Assembly: GCA_029862165.1 (NCBI GenBank)
Contig: JAOTXU010000015.1
Coordinates: 18,427 to 82,426 of the forward strand
Direction of reading: 5' to 3'
Source of the DNA: Gammaproteobacteria bacterium
GTDB lineage: Bacteria > Pseudomonadota > Gammaproteobacteria > Steroidobacterales > JABDKV01
Length of the DNA: 64,000 nucleotides
Part shown: positions 1 to 6,952 of the stretch, one piece after another
Numbering within the stretch: the first letter of the stretch is position 1
Layout of the letters: every line of letters begins with the position of its first letter
The notes under the pieces: generated by a model
What the model saw: the letters and a program-made list of their open reading frames with translations, nothing else
The model's database searches: none
What the model was told of the DNA's origin: nothing
Position numbers and translations under genes: made by a program

Positions 1-915
1 TTCTCCCTTGAAGATCAAGTCCGCTATGAGTGGTGAATTGAGCATTATCTCCATTGCGGCGATCCGGCCCTGACCGTTATCTCGCGGAATCAAGCGCTGG
101 GAAATCAGGCCCTTGATGTTCAACGACAGATCCATCAACAACTGGTCCCGCCGTTCTTCAGGGAAAAAGTTAATAATTCGATCGAGTGCCTGATTGGCAC
201 TATTGGCATGCAAGGTCGCCAGGCACAAATGCCCGGTTTCGGCAAACTGCACGCCATATTCCATTGTATCCTTGTCGCGAATCTCGCCGATGAGAATGAC
301 GTCCGGCGCTTGACGCAGCGTGTTCTTCAGCGCCGCGTGCCATGAGTCGGTATCCACACCAACCTCGCGCTGAGTGATGACACAACCGCGATGCGGGTGG
401 ACATACTCAATCGGGTCTTCAATCGTCACGATGTGACCATGCGAATTTGCGTTGCGGTGGCCAATCATTGCTGCAAGCGTTGTCGATTTACCCGATCCGG
501 TACCACCGACGATGATAACCAGCCCGCGCTTGCCCATCACTACATCCTTCAGTATCGGTGGCAACCGCAGGTCACTGAACTCCGGAATGTCTGTTGTAAT
601 CCGGCGCAAGACCGCGCCCATCATGCCCTGTTGGATAAAAGCGTTTACGCGGAAACGTCCGATCGGTTTGGGGCTGATGGCAAAGTTGCATTCCTTGGTC
701 GAGTCGAATTCCTTGCTTTGCTTGTCATTCATGATCGACCGAACCAAAACCGCGCTTTGCGACGCGTTAAGGACCGTCTGTGAAATTGGCTTTACCAAAC
801 CATCCACTTTAAGTGCCGGCGGATAGCCTGCAGTGATAAACAAGTCGGATGCTTCGGCCTCGACCATCTTCTGCAGTAGCTCGCGCATTAGCTTTATTGC
901 CTGATCGCGCTCCAT
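1..915 (-). CDS. pilU: PilU-type twitching motility ATPase (3' end cut by window edge)
   Basis: Secretion-type hexameric ATPase that assists PilT in retracting type IV pili at the inner membrane. Translating the minus strand from the ATG at 915 gives an uninterrupted PilT/PilU-family protein starting MERDQAIKLMRELLQ, with a Walker A motif GGTGSGKST and the Asp-box/Walker B stretch around ILIGEIRDKDT. The frame is still open at base 1, so the C-terminus lies outside the window. The start is preceded by AGGAG about 6 bases upstream. It follows pilT by 21 bases and is surely cotranscribed with it; pilT-pilU is a classical pair. PilU rather than a second PilT is inferred from gene order and divergence from the upstream copy. 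Confidence 0.9.
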   Translation of the reverse strand, partial: MERDQAIKLMRELLQKMVEAEASDLFITAGYPPALKVDGLVKPISQTVLNASQSAVLVRSIMNDKQSKEFDSTKECNFAISPKPIGRFRVNAFIQQGMMGAVLRRITTDIPEFSDLRLPPILKDVVMGKRGLVIIVGGTGSGKSTTLAAMIGHRNANSHGHIVTIEDPIEYVHPHRGCVITQREVGVDTDSWHAALKNTLRQAPDVILIGEIRDKDTMEYGVQFAETGHLCLATLHANSANQALDRIINFFPEERRDQLLMDLSLNIKGLISQRLIPRDNGQGRIAAMEIMLNSPLIADLIFKGE

Positions 916-936
916 TCAGTTCTCCTGGTAAGCCAT

Positions 937-1977
937 TTAGAAATTTTCCTTGATTACCGCTTTGTATCGAGCCTCTTCGCGGGACACGAGTCCGGCTTTG
1001 ACGACATCCTGCAAACACTGGTCCAGCGTCTGCATGCCAGCCTGTTGTCCAGTCTGGATCGCCGAGTACATCTGCGCGATCTTCCCTTCGCGAATCAAGT
1101 TCCTGATTGCTGCGGTGCCGATCATGATCTCGTGGGCGGCAATCCGGCCGCCACCATTCTTTTTGAGCAAAGTCTGCGAAATTACCGCGCGCAGTGACTC
1201 TGAAAGCATCGACCGGACCATTTCTTTTTCGCCGGCCGGAAATACGTCGACAACGCGATCGATAGTCTTAGCCGCAGAACTCGTATGCAGCGTGCCAAAA
1301 ACCAGGTGCCCTGTTTCAGCTGCTGTCAGAGCAAGACGGATTGTCTCGAGATCACGCATCTCGCCGACGAGAATAACGTCAGGATCTTCACGCAAAGCCG
1401 AGCGCAGCGCCTCGTTAAATCCGAGCGTGTCGCGATGCACCTCGCGCTGATTGATAAGACACTTCTTGCTTTCGTGGACGAATTCGATTGGATCCTCGAC
1501 GGTCAGTACGTGATCAGGGCGCGTATCGTTGATGTAATCAATCATCGCCGCAAGCGTTGTCGATTTACCCGAACCGGTTGGTCCGGTAACCAGCACGATG
1601 CCACGCGCGGTCAGGGCGATTTCCTTGAAGCTCTTCGGCGCGTTGAGATCTTCAAGACTCAATATCTTGGATGGGATGGTCCGAAATACGGCACCGGCAC
1701 CGCGATTGTGGTTGTAGGCATTGACTCTGAAACGGGCGAGCCCGGGAATCTCAAACGAGAAATCCGTCTCGAGGAATTCCTCGAAGTCCTTGCGCTGCTT
1801 GTCATTCATGATGTCGTACACCATGCTGTGCACCTCTTTGTGCTCCAGCGTAGGCATATTGATGCGCTTCATATCGCCATCAACACGAATCATCGGCGGC
1901 ATTCCGGCCGATAAATGGAGGTCTGATGCCTCGTTCTTGACGCCAAAAGCCAAAAGTTGCGAAATGTCAACAGCCAT
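937..1977 (-). CDS. pilT: Type IV pilus retraction ATPase PilT
   Basis: Retraction motor of type IV pili: a cytoplasmic hexameric ATPase that depolymerises pilin for twitching motility and DNA uptake. The 346-residue product has full family length. Visible are the N-terminal PAS-like domain (SDLHLSAGMPP near residue 20), Walker A GPTGSGKST near residue 135, Walker B and Asp box around VILVGEMRDLET, the His box, and the PilT signature AIRNLIREGK near residue 290, which is needed for retraction. It heads the pilT-pilU unit and is divergent from yggS, with about 110 bases between the starts that must hold both promoters. Confidence 0.97.
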   Translation of the reverse strand: MAVDISQLLAFGVKNEASDLHLSAGMPPMIRVDGDMKRINMPTLEHKEVHSMVYDIMNDKQRKDFEEFLETDFSFEIPGLARFRVNAYNHNRGAGAVFRTIPSKILSLEDLNAPKSFKEIALTARGIVLVTGPTGSGKSTTLAAMIDYINDTRPDHVLTVEDPIEFVHESKKCLINQREVHRDTLGFNEALRSALREDPDVILVGEMRDLETIRLALTAAETGHLVFGTLHTSSAAKTIDRVVDVFPAGEKEMVRSMLSESLRAVISQTLLKKNGGGRIAAHEIMIGTAAIRNLIREGKIAQMYSAIQTGQQAGMQTLDQCLQDVVKAGLVSREEARYKAVIKENF

Positions 1978-2086
1978 AGGATTTTCCTGCGTGAGTTATA
2001 TCAGGCAAAACAACGCGTTGCATAACAGCCTCGCGCGCCTCTACCATTCGCGCGGCGTAGTATAGCGGAGCGCGCCGGACGCCAGT

Positions 2087-2767
2087 ATGACGGAAGTCAC
2101 AGTCACGCTGCGGGTAGTGCACGACCTGATTGCTACCGCCGCGGAGCAAGCGGGCCGGGAACCGACTGATATTCGTCTGATCGCGGTATCGAAGACCAAA
2201 CCGGCTCCGATGGTCCGGGAGGCGCTGGCTGCCGGGCAACGCGATTTTGCAGAAAACTATCTACAGGAAGCGACCGTCAAAATCCAGGCACTTTCCGGAT
2301 CCGGGGCCATCTGGCACTTCATCGGCAGGGTGCAAAGCAACAAAACCCGTGACATTGCGACCAATTTTGACTGGGTCCAGACCATCGATCGGGAACGCAT
2401 CGCCCGACGACTGGATGCTCACCGGCCTGCCGGACGCCCGGCATTGAATGTCTGTATCCAGGTACGGCTAAGCGCCGACACGGATCGTCCCGGTGCCCAA
2501 ATAGATGAAGTTGCTCAACTTGCGACCACTATTGAGACGCTGCCACATCTGCGCTTACGCGGTCTGATGGGTATGCCACCACTGGAGACTAACCCCGCTC
2601 GAGGCCGGGCCCATTTCGACAGACTCAGATCGATATATGATTGTCTGCGTCAGAATGGACACAACCTGGACACACTCTCGATGGGTACCACCGCAGACCT
2701 TACTTCGGCCATAGCGGCAGGCGCGACCATGATTCGCATCGGGACCGCAATATTCGGTAGCCGATGA
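2087..2767 (+). CDS. yggS: YggS-family PLP homeostasis protein (PLPBP)
   Basis: Pyridoxal-phosphate-binding protein of the YggS/PROSC family: a single alanine-racemase-like TIM barrel without known catalysis that buffers free PLP and affects amino-acid homeostasis. The 226 residues match the family length. The lysine in IRLIAVSKTKPA (residue about 36) is the PLP Schiff-base position, and the C-terminal SMGTTADLTSAIAAGATMIRIGTAIFG is the phosphate-binding signature, with Thr replacing one Ser of the usual SMGMS. It begins the + strand run yggS-proC-yggT-yggU-DUF4426 opposite pilT, an order conserved in Pseudomonas relatives. Confidence 0.95.
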   Translation: MTEVTVTLRVVHDLIATAAEQAGREPTDIRLIAVSKTKPAPMVREALAAGQRDFAENYLQEATVKIQALSGSGAIWHFIGRVQSNKTRDIATNFDWVQTIDRERIARRLDAHRPAGRPALNVCIQVRLSADTDRPGAQIDEVAQLATTIETLPHLRLRGLMGMPPLETNPARGRAHFDRLRSIYDCLRQNGHNLDTLSMGTTADLTSAIAAGATMIRIGTAIFGSR

Positions 2768-2818
2768 AGCAGGTCATCGTTATCCTAGGCAACGTGTTTT
2801 GTGGGATGTCAGCAGCCG

Positions 2819-3646
2819 ATGCACGATAGGAGAATCTGTTTTATTGGCGGGGGCAACATGGCCCGTAGTCTGATCGGCGGTCTCATTGCCGACGGCTGTC
2901 GACCGGATACATTGTGCGCGACCGACCCGGATCCCGAACAACGTCGTGCTCTGTCTCAGTCTTTTGGCATACACACTGTGGCATCGAATGTTGAAGGCGT
3001 TAGTCAATGCGAGGTCGTTGTCGCTGCGGTTAAGCCGCAAGTGCTGCCATTGGTTGCACGCGAGATCGCTCGCACTGTAACTGAACGTCCGGTGCTGTTG
3101 ATTTCGATCGCGGCCGGAATTCGCGAGCCTGATATCAACCGCTGGCTGGGTGGTGGCGCTGCCATCGTCCGGGCGATGCCCAACACCCCAGCATTGCTAC
3201 GCAGCGGTGTTGCCGCCCTTTATGCAAACGAAACCACAAGTGAATCTCAGCGCGAAGCGGCGGAATCAATACTGCGTGCGGTCGGTGCCGTCGTATGGCT
3301 TGATGACGAGTCATTGATGGACGCGGTCACCGCAGTATCCGGTAGCGGACCTGCGTACTTTTTTCTTTTTATGGAAATTATTGCTGAAGTTGCCAACCAG
3401 CTTGGCTTGTCACCACAAATCTCCCGGTTGCTAACGGTCGAAACGGCGCTTGGTGCGGCCAGAATGGCGTTAGAAACCAGCGAGGATATTTCGACGCTGC
3501 GACATCAGGTCACTTCACCCGGCGGCACGACAGCGGCCGCGCTGGAACTGTTAAATAGCGATCAGTTACGGGAGTTGATTGAAAAAGCGATCGGTAAAGC
3601 CCGCACCCGCTCTGTCGAGCTGGCCGACAAGTTCGGGCAGGACTAG
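2819..3646 (+). CDS. proC: Pyrroline-5-carboxylate reductase
   Basis: Last step of proline biosynthesis: NAD(P)H reduction of pyrroline-5-carboxylate, as a cytoplasmic oligomer. The N-terminal Rossmann motif FIGGGNMA, the RAMPNTPAL segment and the C-terminal family signature around HQVTSPGGTTAAAL are all present. I place the start at the ATG at 2819 (MHDRRICFIGGG), which fits the family N-terminus; an in-frame GTG at 2801 would add six residues and neither has a strong ribosome binding site. It lies about 50 bases after yggS and is followed by yggT after three bases, so the genes form one transcription unit. Confidence 0.95.
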   Translation: MHDRRICFIGGGNMARSLIGGLIADGCRPDTLCATDPDPEQRRALSQSFGIHTVASNVEGVSQCEVVVAAVKPQVLPLVAREIARTVTERPVLLISIAAGIREPDINRWLGGGAAIVRAMPNTPALLRSGVAALYANETTSESQREAAESILRAVGAVVWLDDESLMDAVTAVSGSGPAYFFLFMEIIAEVANQLGLSPQISRLLTVETALGAARMALETSEDISTLRHQVTSPGGTTAAALELLNSDQLRELIEKAIGKARTRSVELADKFGQD

Positions 3647-3649
3647 CGA

Positions 3650-4177
3650 ATGCAGGCGCTCAATTTTATCGTTCGCACCCTGCTTGAGCTGTATACGCTT
3701 GCTTTCCTTTTGCGATTCGTCCTGCAGTGGGCACGCGCCGACTTTCACAACCCGCTGTCACAGTTTATTTTGCAAGTCACCAACCCGGTCACCCGACCTG
3801 TACGACGCTTTATCCCTGGGTGGCGCGGTATCGATCTGTCCACATTACTGATCGCTTACTTGCTGAACGTCGCGACGATTGCCGGTAGCTACCTGATATT
3901 AGGCGGCTCATTTCCGGATATACCGTCGTTGCTGCTCGCGGCATTGATCGGGTTGGTCGTCATGTTTCTCCGGATGTTCGTGTTCCTGATAATCGGTCAG
4001 GTATTGCTCTCGTGGTTTGCGCCTTACCATCCGATATCGGGAATCTTGCGCACACTAACCGGACCAATACTGGGACCCATCCAGCGAATTGTTCCACCGA
4101 TCGCCGGTATCGATTTGTCGCCTTTGTTTGCATTGATTGGCATTCAGGCCCTACTGCTCCTGGTCAGCGGACTGTGA
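3650..4177 (+). CDS. yggT: YggT-family inner-membrane protein
   Basis: Integral membrane protein of the YggT family (COG0762), which is built from two copies of a hydrophobic repeat. The 175 residues show two homologous halves, each with a membrane segment followed by a conserved P-x-R/Q-R loop (NPVTRPVRRFIPGW near residue 45 and GPILGPIQRIVPPI near residue 145). Exact biochemical role is not established; links to osmotic tolerance and to cell-division-associated genes are known for relatives. It sits 3 bases after proC and its stop overlaps the start of the next gene, indicating translational coupling. Confidence 0.92.
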   Translation: MQALNFIVRTLLELYTLAFLLRFVLQWARADFHNPLSQFILQVTNPVTRPVRRFIPGWRGIDLSTLLIAYLLNVATIAGSYLILGGSFPDIPSLLLAALIGLVVMFLRMFVFLIIGQVLLSWFAPYHPISGILRTLTGPILGPIQRIVPPIAGIDLSPLFALIGIQALLLLVSGL

Positions 4178-4488
4178 GCGGATTCAGATGGGATGGTGAC
4201 AACCTGTTAATCAGTTTGCATGTTCGGCCGCGCGCACGTACAGCAGGCATCGCCGGACCACATGGCGATGCGTCAAAAATTCGAGTCAATGCGGCACCTG
4301 ACGGGAACCGTGCCAATCGCGTCGCGTTGCTTGCCAAGACTTTTTCCGTGCCGCGTTCGGCCGTCTCAGTGAAAAACGAAGCCAGTGGCCGGCGCAAGCG
4401 CGTGCGCGTCATGAAGGCGGGCAAGCTGCCATCATTACCCGGTCTTGCGCCCGGAAGTGCTTCTCCGGCAGGCCGTATTAAACAGTAG
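4174..4488 (+). CDS. yggU: DUF167 (YggU-family) protein
   Basis: Small cytoplasmic protein of the YggU/DUF167 family (COG1872), function unknown. The GTG at 4174 overlaps the yggT stop codon (GTGA), giving 104 residues beginning MSGFRWDGDNLLISLHVRP. The family core of a beta strand followed by R-A-R, then K-I-R-V-N-A-A-P and G-x-A-N, is recognisable. A longer open frame reaching upstream to 4012 is only the alternative frame of yggT. It has an unusual C-terminal tail rich in Pro, Gly and Ser (LPSLPGLAPGSASPAGRIKQ) beyond the normal family end. Confidence 0.88.
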   Translation: MSGFRWDGDNLLISLHVRPRARTAGIAGPHGDASKIRVNAAPDGNRANRVALLAKTFSVPRSAVSVKNEASGRRKRVRVMKAGKLPSLPGLAPGSASPAGRIKQ

Positions 4489-4543
4489 CGGCGGATAGGC
4501 TATAGTAAGCTCGTTCGCCAAATCGTCAGGGAGTAGGTCACGC

Positions 4544-5038
4544 ATGAATATCAAGCTCGTGTGGGCAGCAAGTCTTTTGATGGCGTCGGTCATCTCGGCC
4601 GGCTGTGGAGGCTCAGATCCGGAAAGCAGCGCATCGCGACCCGCAGCGCCGCAGGCCACGGAGCGGTCCAAAGACTTTGGTGACTACGTGCTGCACTACA
4701 ATGCACTGACCACCAACCAGCTTCCAGCAGCCGTGGCAAGCAACTTCGGCATCCCCAGGAGCAAGTCCAGAGCGATGCTGAACGTCGTCATGATGCGTAA
4801 AGAAGTCGGCACTTTGGGTCATTCGGTCACAGGGACAGTCACGTCCCGAACGACAAATCTCACCGGACAACTCAAGAACTTAGAGCTACGTCCTCTCACA
4901 GAGGGTGATGCGACCTACTACATCGGCAGCATCCAGGTCGCCGATGGTGAAGTTTTGGTTTTTGACATCGAGGCCACCCCGGATGGATCTACCACCCCGA
5001 TGACTGTCAAGTTCCAGCAACAGTTTTTCACCAGATAG
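4544..5038 (+). CDS. DUF4426 lipoprotein
   Basis: Predicted outer-membrane or periplasmic lipoprotein of the DUF4426 family, role unknown. The N-terminus has a hydrophobic signal and a lipobox ending SAGC (Cys about residue 21). The mature part carries the DUF4426 features: a first strand reading YVLHYNAL, the KSRAMLNVVMM segment and a C-terminal beta region ending FQQQFF. Relatives occur beside the yggS-proC-yggT cluster in pseudomonads, which supports the assignment. GGGAG about 8 bases upstream of the ATG is a good ribosome binding site. Separated from yggU by 55 bases, so probably still cotranscribed. Confidence 0.85.
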   Translation: MNIKLVWAASLLMASVISAGCGGSDPESSASRPAAPQATERSKDFGDYVLHYNALTTNQLPAAVASNFGIPRSKSRAMLNVVMMRKEVGTLGHSVTGTVTSRTTNLTGQLKNLELRPLTEGDATYYIGSIQVADGEVLVFDIEATPDGSTTPMTVKFQQQFFTR

Positions 5039-5170
5039 GCGCTACAACAGGCGGAAAACAATCCCGCGGCACGCTTACCTTAACCCTCATCTTGTGCTAC
5101 TTTCTCGCCCGAGACGAGGCGAATCGGCTATATATTCAGGTTAAAACGCTCATTCTTAGGAGAACCTCTA

Positions 5171-5491
5171 ATGGCTACAACTACCACTGGCAAGCCGCCA
5201 ACCAAAGGCGAGATCATGCGCTTTATTTCTGACGACACAGGTCTGACCCGAAAGGAAGTTGGTTCGGTGTTCGACAGTCTGCAGTCACTGATCAAAAGGA
5301 ATTTGGGTCGCCGCGGTCCTGGCGTGTTCGCCGTTCCCGGCCTGATGAAAATTAAGGTGGTAAAGAAACCGCCGACAAAAGAACGTGAAGGAATTAATCC
5401 TTTCACTGGAGAAAAAGCAATCTTCAAAGCCAAGCCAGCACGCAAGGTTGTTAAAGTTTCCGCACTGAAAGGTCTTAAAGACATGGTGTAA
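5171..5491 (+). CDS. HU/IHF-like nucleoid DNA-binding protein
   Basis: Histone-like protein of the HU/IHF superfamily, 106 residues, longer than the usual 90. The N-terminal helical part contains LTRKEVGSVFDSLQSLI, the arm region is basic and proline-containing (KVVKKPPTKEREGINPFTGE), and the end is KVVKVSALKGLKDMV. It resembles the divergent HU-like subfamily in which GINPFTGE replaces the canonical GRNPxTGE. It probably bends DNA in the nucleoid. It has a strong AGGAGA ribosome binding site at about 5158-5163, stands alone, and is followed by an intrinsic terminator, so it looks like an independently regulated abundant protein. Confidence 0.9.
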   Translation: MATTTTGKPPTKGEIMRFISDDTGLTRKEVGSVFDSLQSLIKRNLGRRGPGVFAVPGLMKIKVVKKPPTKEREGINPFTGEKAIFKAKPARKVVKVSALKGLKDMV

Positions 5492-5509
5492 ACTCATGTC
5501 GACAAGGAT

Positions 5510-5547
5510 AAAAAAAACCGGAGCCGTTAGCGGCTCCGGTTTTTTTA
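5510..5547 (+). terminator. Intrinsic terminator after the HU-like gene
   Basis: Perfect 9-bp GC-rich stem CCGGAGCCG / CGGCTCCGG with loop TTAG (5518-5539), flanked by an A-run upstream and seven T downstream, so it could act in both directions. It begins about 20 bases after the stop codon of the HU-like gene. Confidence 0.93.
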
Positions 5548-5610
5548 TACAAGAACTAAAATCGCGCCAAGGATGCCGCTCCTGCGAGCGTACCGCGAGA
5601 TAAGCACGCC

Positions 5611-5702
5611 TGCGGCGAGAAAAGAAGCCGCGCGTTTGTTTCCGGCGACTGCGTTCCTCGCCGGAGCTGCAAACAAATGCCGGTTTCTACGCTCGCCGCT
5701 TT
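5611..5702. repeat. Palindromic dispersed element, copy A
   Basis: About 90-bp structured sequence. Arms TTTGTTT (5635-5641) and AAACAAA (5671-5677) enclose a second perfect stem CCGGCGA / TCGCCGG around CTGCGTTCC. The left end GCGGCGAGA...GAAGCCG is mirrored at the right by CCGGTTTCTACGCTCGCCGC. It aligns along its whole length with a second copy near 19556-19644, sharing the core GGCGACTG-GTTCCTC-CCGGAG. No coding capacity is apparent. Family identity is unknown; it behaves like a REP/MITE-type element. Confidence 0.7.
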
Positions 5703-5782
5703 TCGGATTACGCGGGATTTGCCCCGCACCCCAACCAAGAGTTCGGCCTTTGGCCTCACGACAGCGTCGCTACGCGACTTAT

Positions 5783-5812
5783 CGATTTGCGTGTCTCGAT
5801 ACACGCAAATCG
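5783..5812. repeat. Perfect 12-bp inverted repeat in intergenic island
   Basis: CGATTTGCGTGT, loop CTCGAT, ACACGCAAATCG. It follows GTCGCTACGCGAC (about 5766-5778) and precedes a G-run. The gap 5548-5843 holds no credible gene: it is a chain of hairpins between the HU-like terminator and the 3' end of the TerB gene. Confidence 0.75.
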
Positions 5813-5843
5813 CCCCGGTGGGGGGGAGGGGAAAAGGGGTATC

Positions 5844-6314
5844 TTAGGAGTCGCCTGCGTCGAGTTCCCCCAGAACATGGTGTTTCAGACGCACCAGGTC
5901 CGCATGCGAGACATACAATAAGTCGGCAATCTTGCGCACGAGATAGTCTTCGTGTTTGTCCAGATGGGCGTCGGATAACGCAACCCGCCAGAGCATCTCT
6001 ACGATAGACTGCTTCTCGGCGGGCTCCAGCTGTTCGTGAAGCAGGCGCGTGAATTCGTGCAAGGAAACCGCCTCATTCGCACGGCCGCTTGCCCGGGCCA
6101 GTAACTCACGTGCCTCAGCCATATCGAGCGAATAGTGATTCTGCAACGTCCTCACTATCTCATCGTGCTCGCGGCTGTCCTCCGAAAAATCTGCCCGCGA
6201 CATTTCCACCAACAAGGCTGCAGTCGCGACCCGCAACGCCTTTTCGTCTGCCCCCTGCTCATCAGCGCTCTTGTCAGCAGATACACCAAGCAACTCGCGC
6301 AGTTTCTTCAGCAC
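5844..6314 (-). CDS. TerB-family protein
   Basis: Cytoplasmic all-helical protein of the TerB/COG4103 type, 156 residues. Typical features are the acidic helices around AALLVEMSRADFSEDSREHDEI (about residue 32 onward) and the second half WRVALSDAHLDKHEDYLVRKIADLL, where acidic residues could bind metal as in TerB. Most chromosomal single-domain members have no proven link to tellurite. It is the last gene of a three-gene minus-strand run antiporter-hydrolase-terB, with only two bases between it and the hydrolase. Confidence 0.85.
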   Translation of the reverse strand: MLKKLRELLGVSADKSADEQGADEKALRVATAALLVEMSRADFSEDSREHDEIVRTLQNHYSLDMAEARELLARASGRANEAVSLHEFTRLLHEQLEPAEKQSIVEMLWRVALSDAHLDKHEDYLVRKIADLLYVSHADLVRLKHHVLGELDAGDS

Positions 6315-6316
6315 AG

Positions 6317-6952
6317 TCAGGCTTCCAGGTGGGCTTTCAATAGATCAAACAAACGCTGTCTCAATTCACGCAAACGCCCATGAAAAAAATGATCCACACC
6401 ATCCATCACTACCAATTCCGGACCGGGCAACAGTGCGTCAACCCAGCTCACGACCGCATCGACATCGACTAATTCATCGTGATCGCCTTGAACTATGATC
6501 CAGGGACATGTCGGTTGTTTCAGCGTTGCAACGTCGAAGCGCTGAACCGGCACGGCGACCGATACCAAACCCGCGGGGGATTCATCAGCACTGGCGCGTA
6601 GCGCCACGTAAGCACCAAAGGAAAAACCTGCCAACCATAAGGGACGATCCGGCCAGCGTCGGCGCGCCCACGCGACGACAGAGCGCGCATCGCCGGTTTC
6701 GCCTATCGCATCCGCGTACTCGCCTTGACTGTTTCCGACACCACGAAAATTAAACCTTATCGCGGCGAAGGCGGCGTCATTGAAGACACGCGCCAGGGTG
6801 TGTACCACTTTGTTGGACATGGTCCCCTGATACAGCGGATGAGGGTGACAGATGACCGCAATCCCGACAGGCGCCTCGGGTGACTCAACCAGGGTCTCTA
6901 GGGTGCCCACGGGGCCATCGACCGTGAGATGTTCAGCGCGGGGTCGCTTCAT
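6317..6952 (-). CDS. Alpha/beta hydrolase (COG2945 type)
   Basis: Small serine hydrolase of 211 residues. Visible are the oxyanion-side motif CHPHPLYQGTM near residue 35, the F-R-G-V-G-x-S-Q-G segment, the nucleophile elbow AGFSFGAY near residue 103, the catalytic Asp in QGDHDELVDV and the His in VDHFFHG. This is the pattern of the COG2945 family of short, cap-less hydrolases; the natural substrate is unknown. The start codon overlaps the antiporter stop (ATGA), indicating translational coupling, and terB follows after two bases. Confidence 0.88.
   Translation of the reverse strand: MKRPRAEHLTVDGPVGTLETLVESPEAPVGIAVICHPHPLYQGTMSNKVVHTLARVFNDAAFAAIRFNFRGVGNSQGEYADAIGETGDARSVVAWARRRWPDRPLWLAGFSFGAYVALRASADESPAGLVSVAVPVQRFDVATLKQPTCPWIIVQGDHDELVDVDAVVSWVDALLPGPELVVMDGVDHFFHGRLRELRQRLFDLLKAHLEA

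Noticed and set aside
3004..3186. Antisense open frames within proC and other housekeeping genes
   Set aside because: They are shadows of the real coding frame with atypical composition and no homology.
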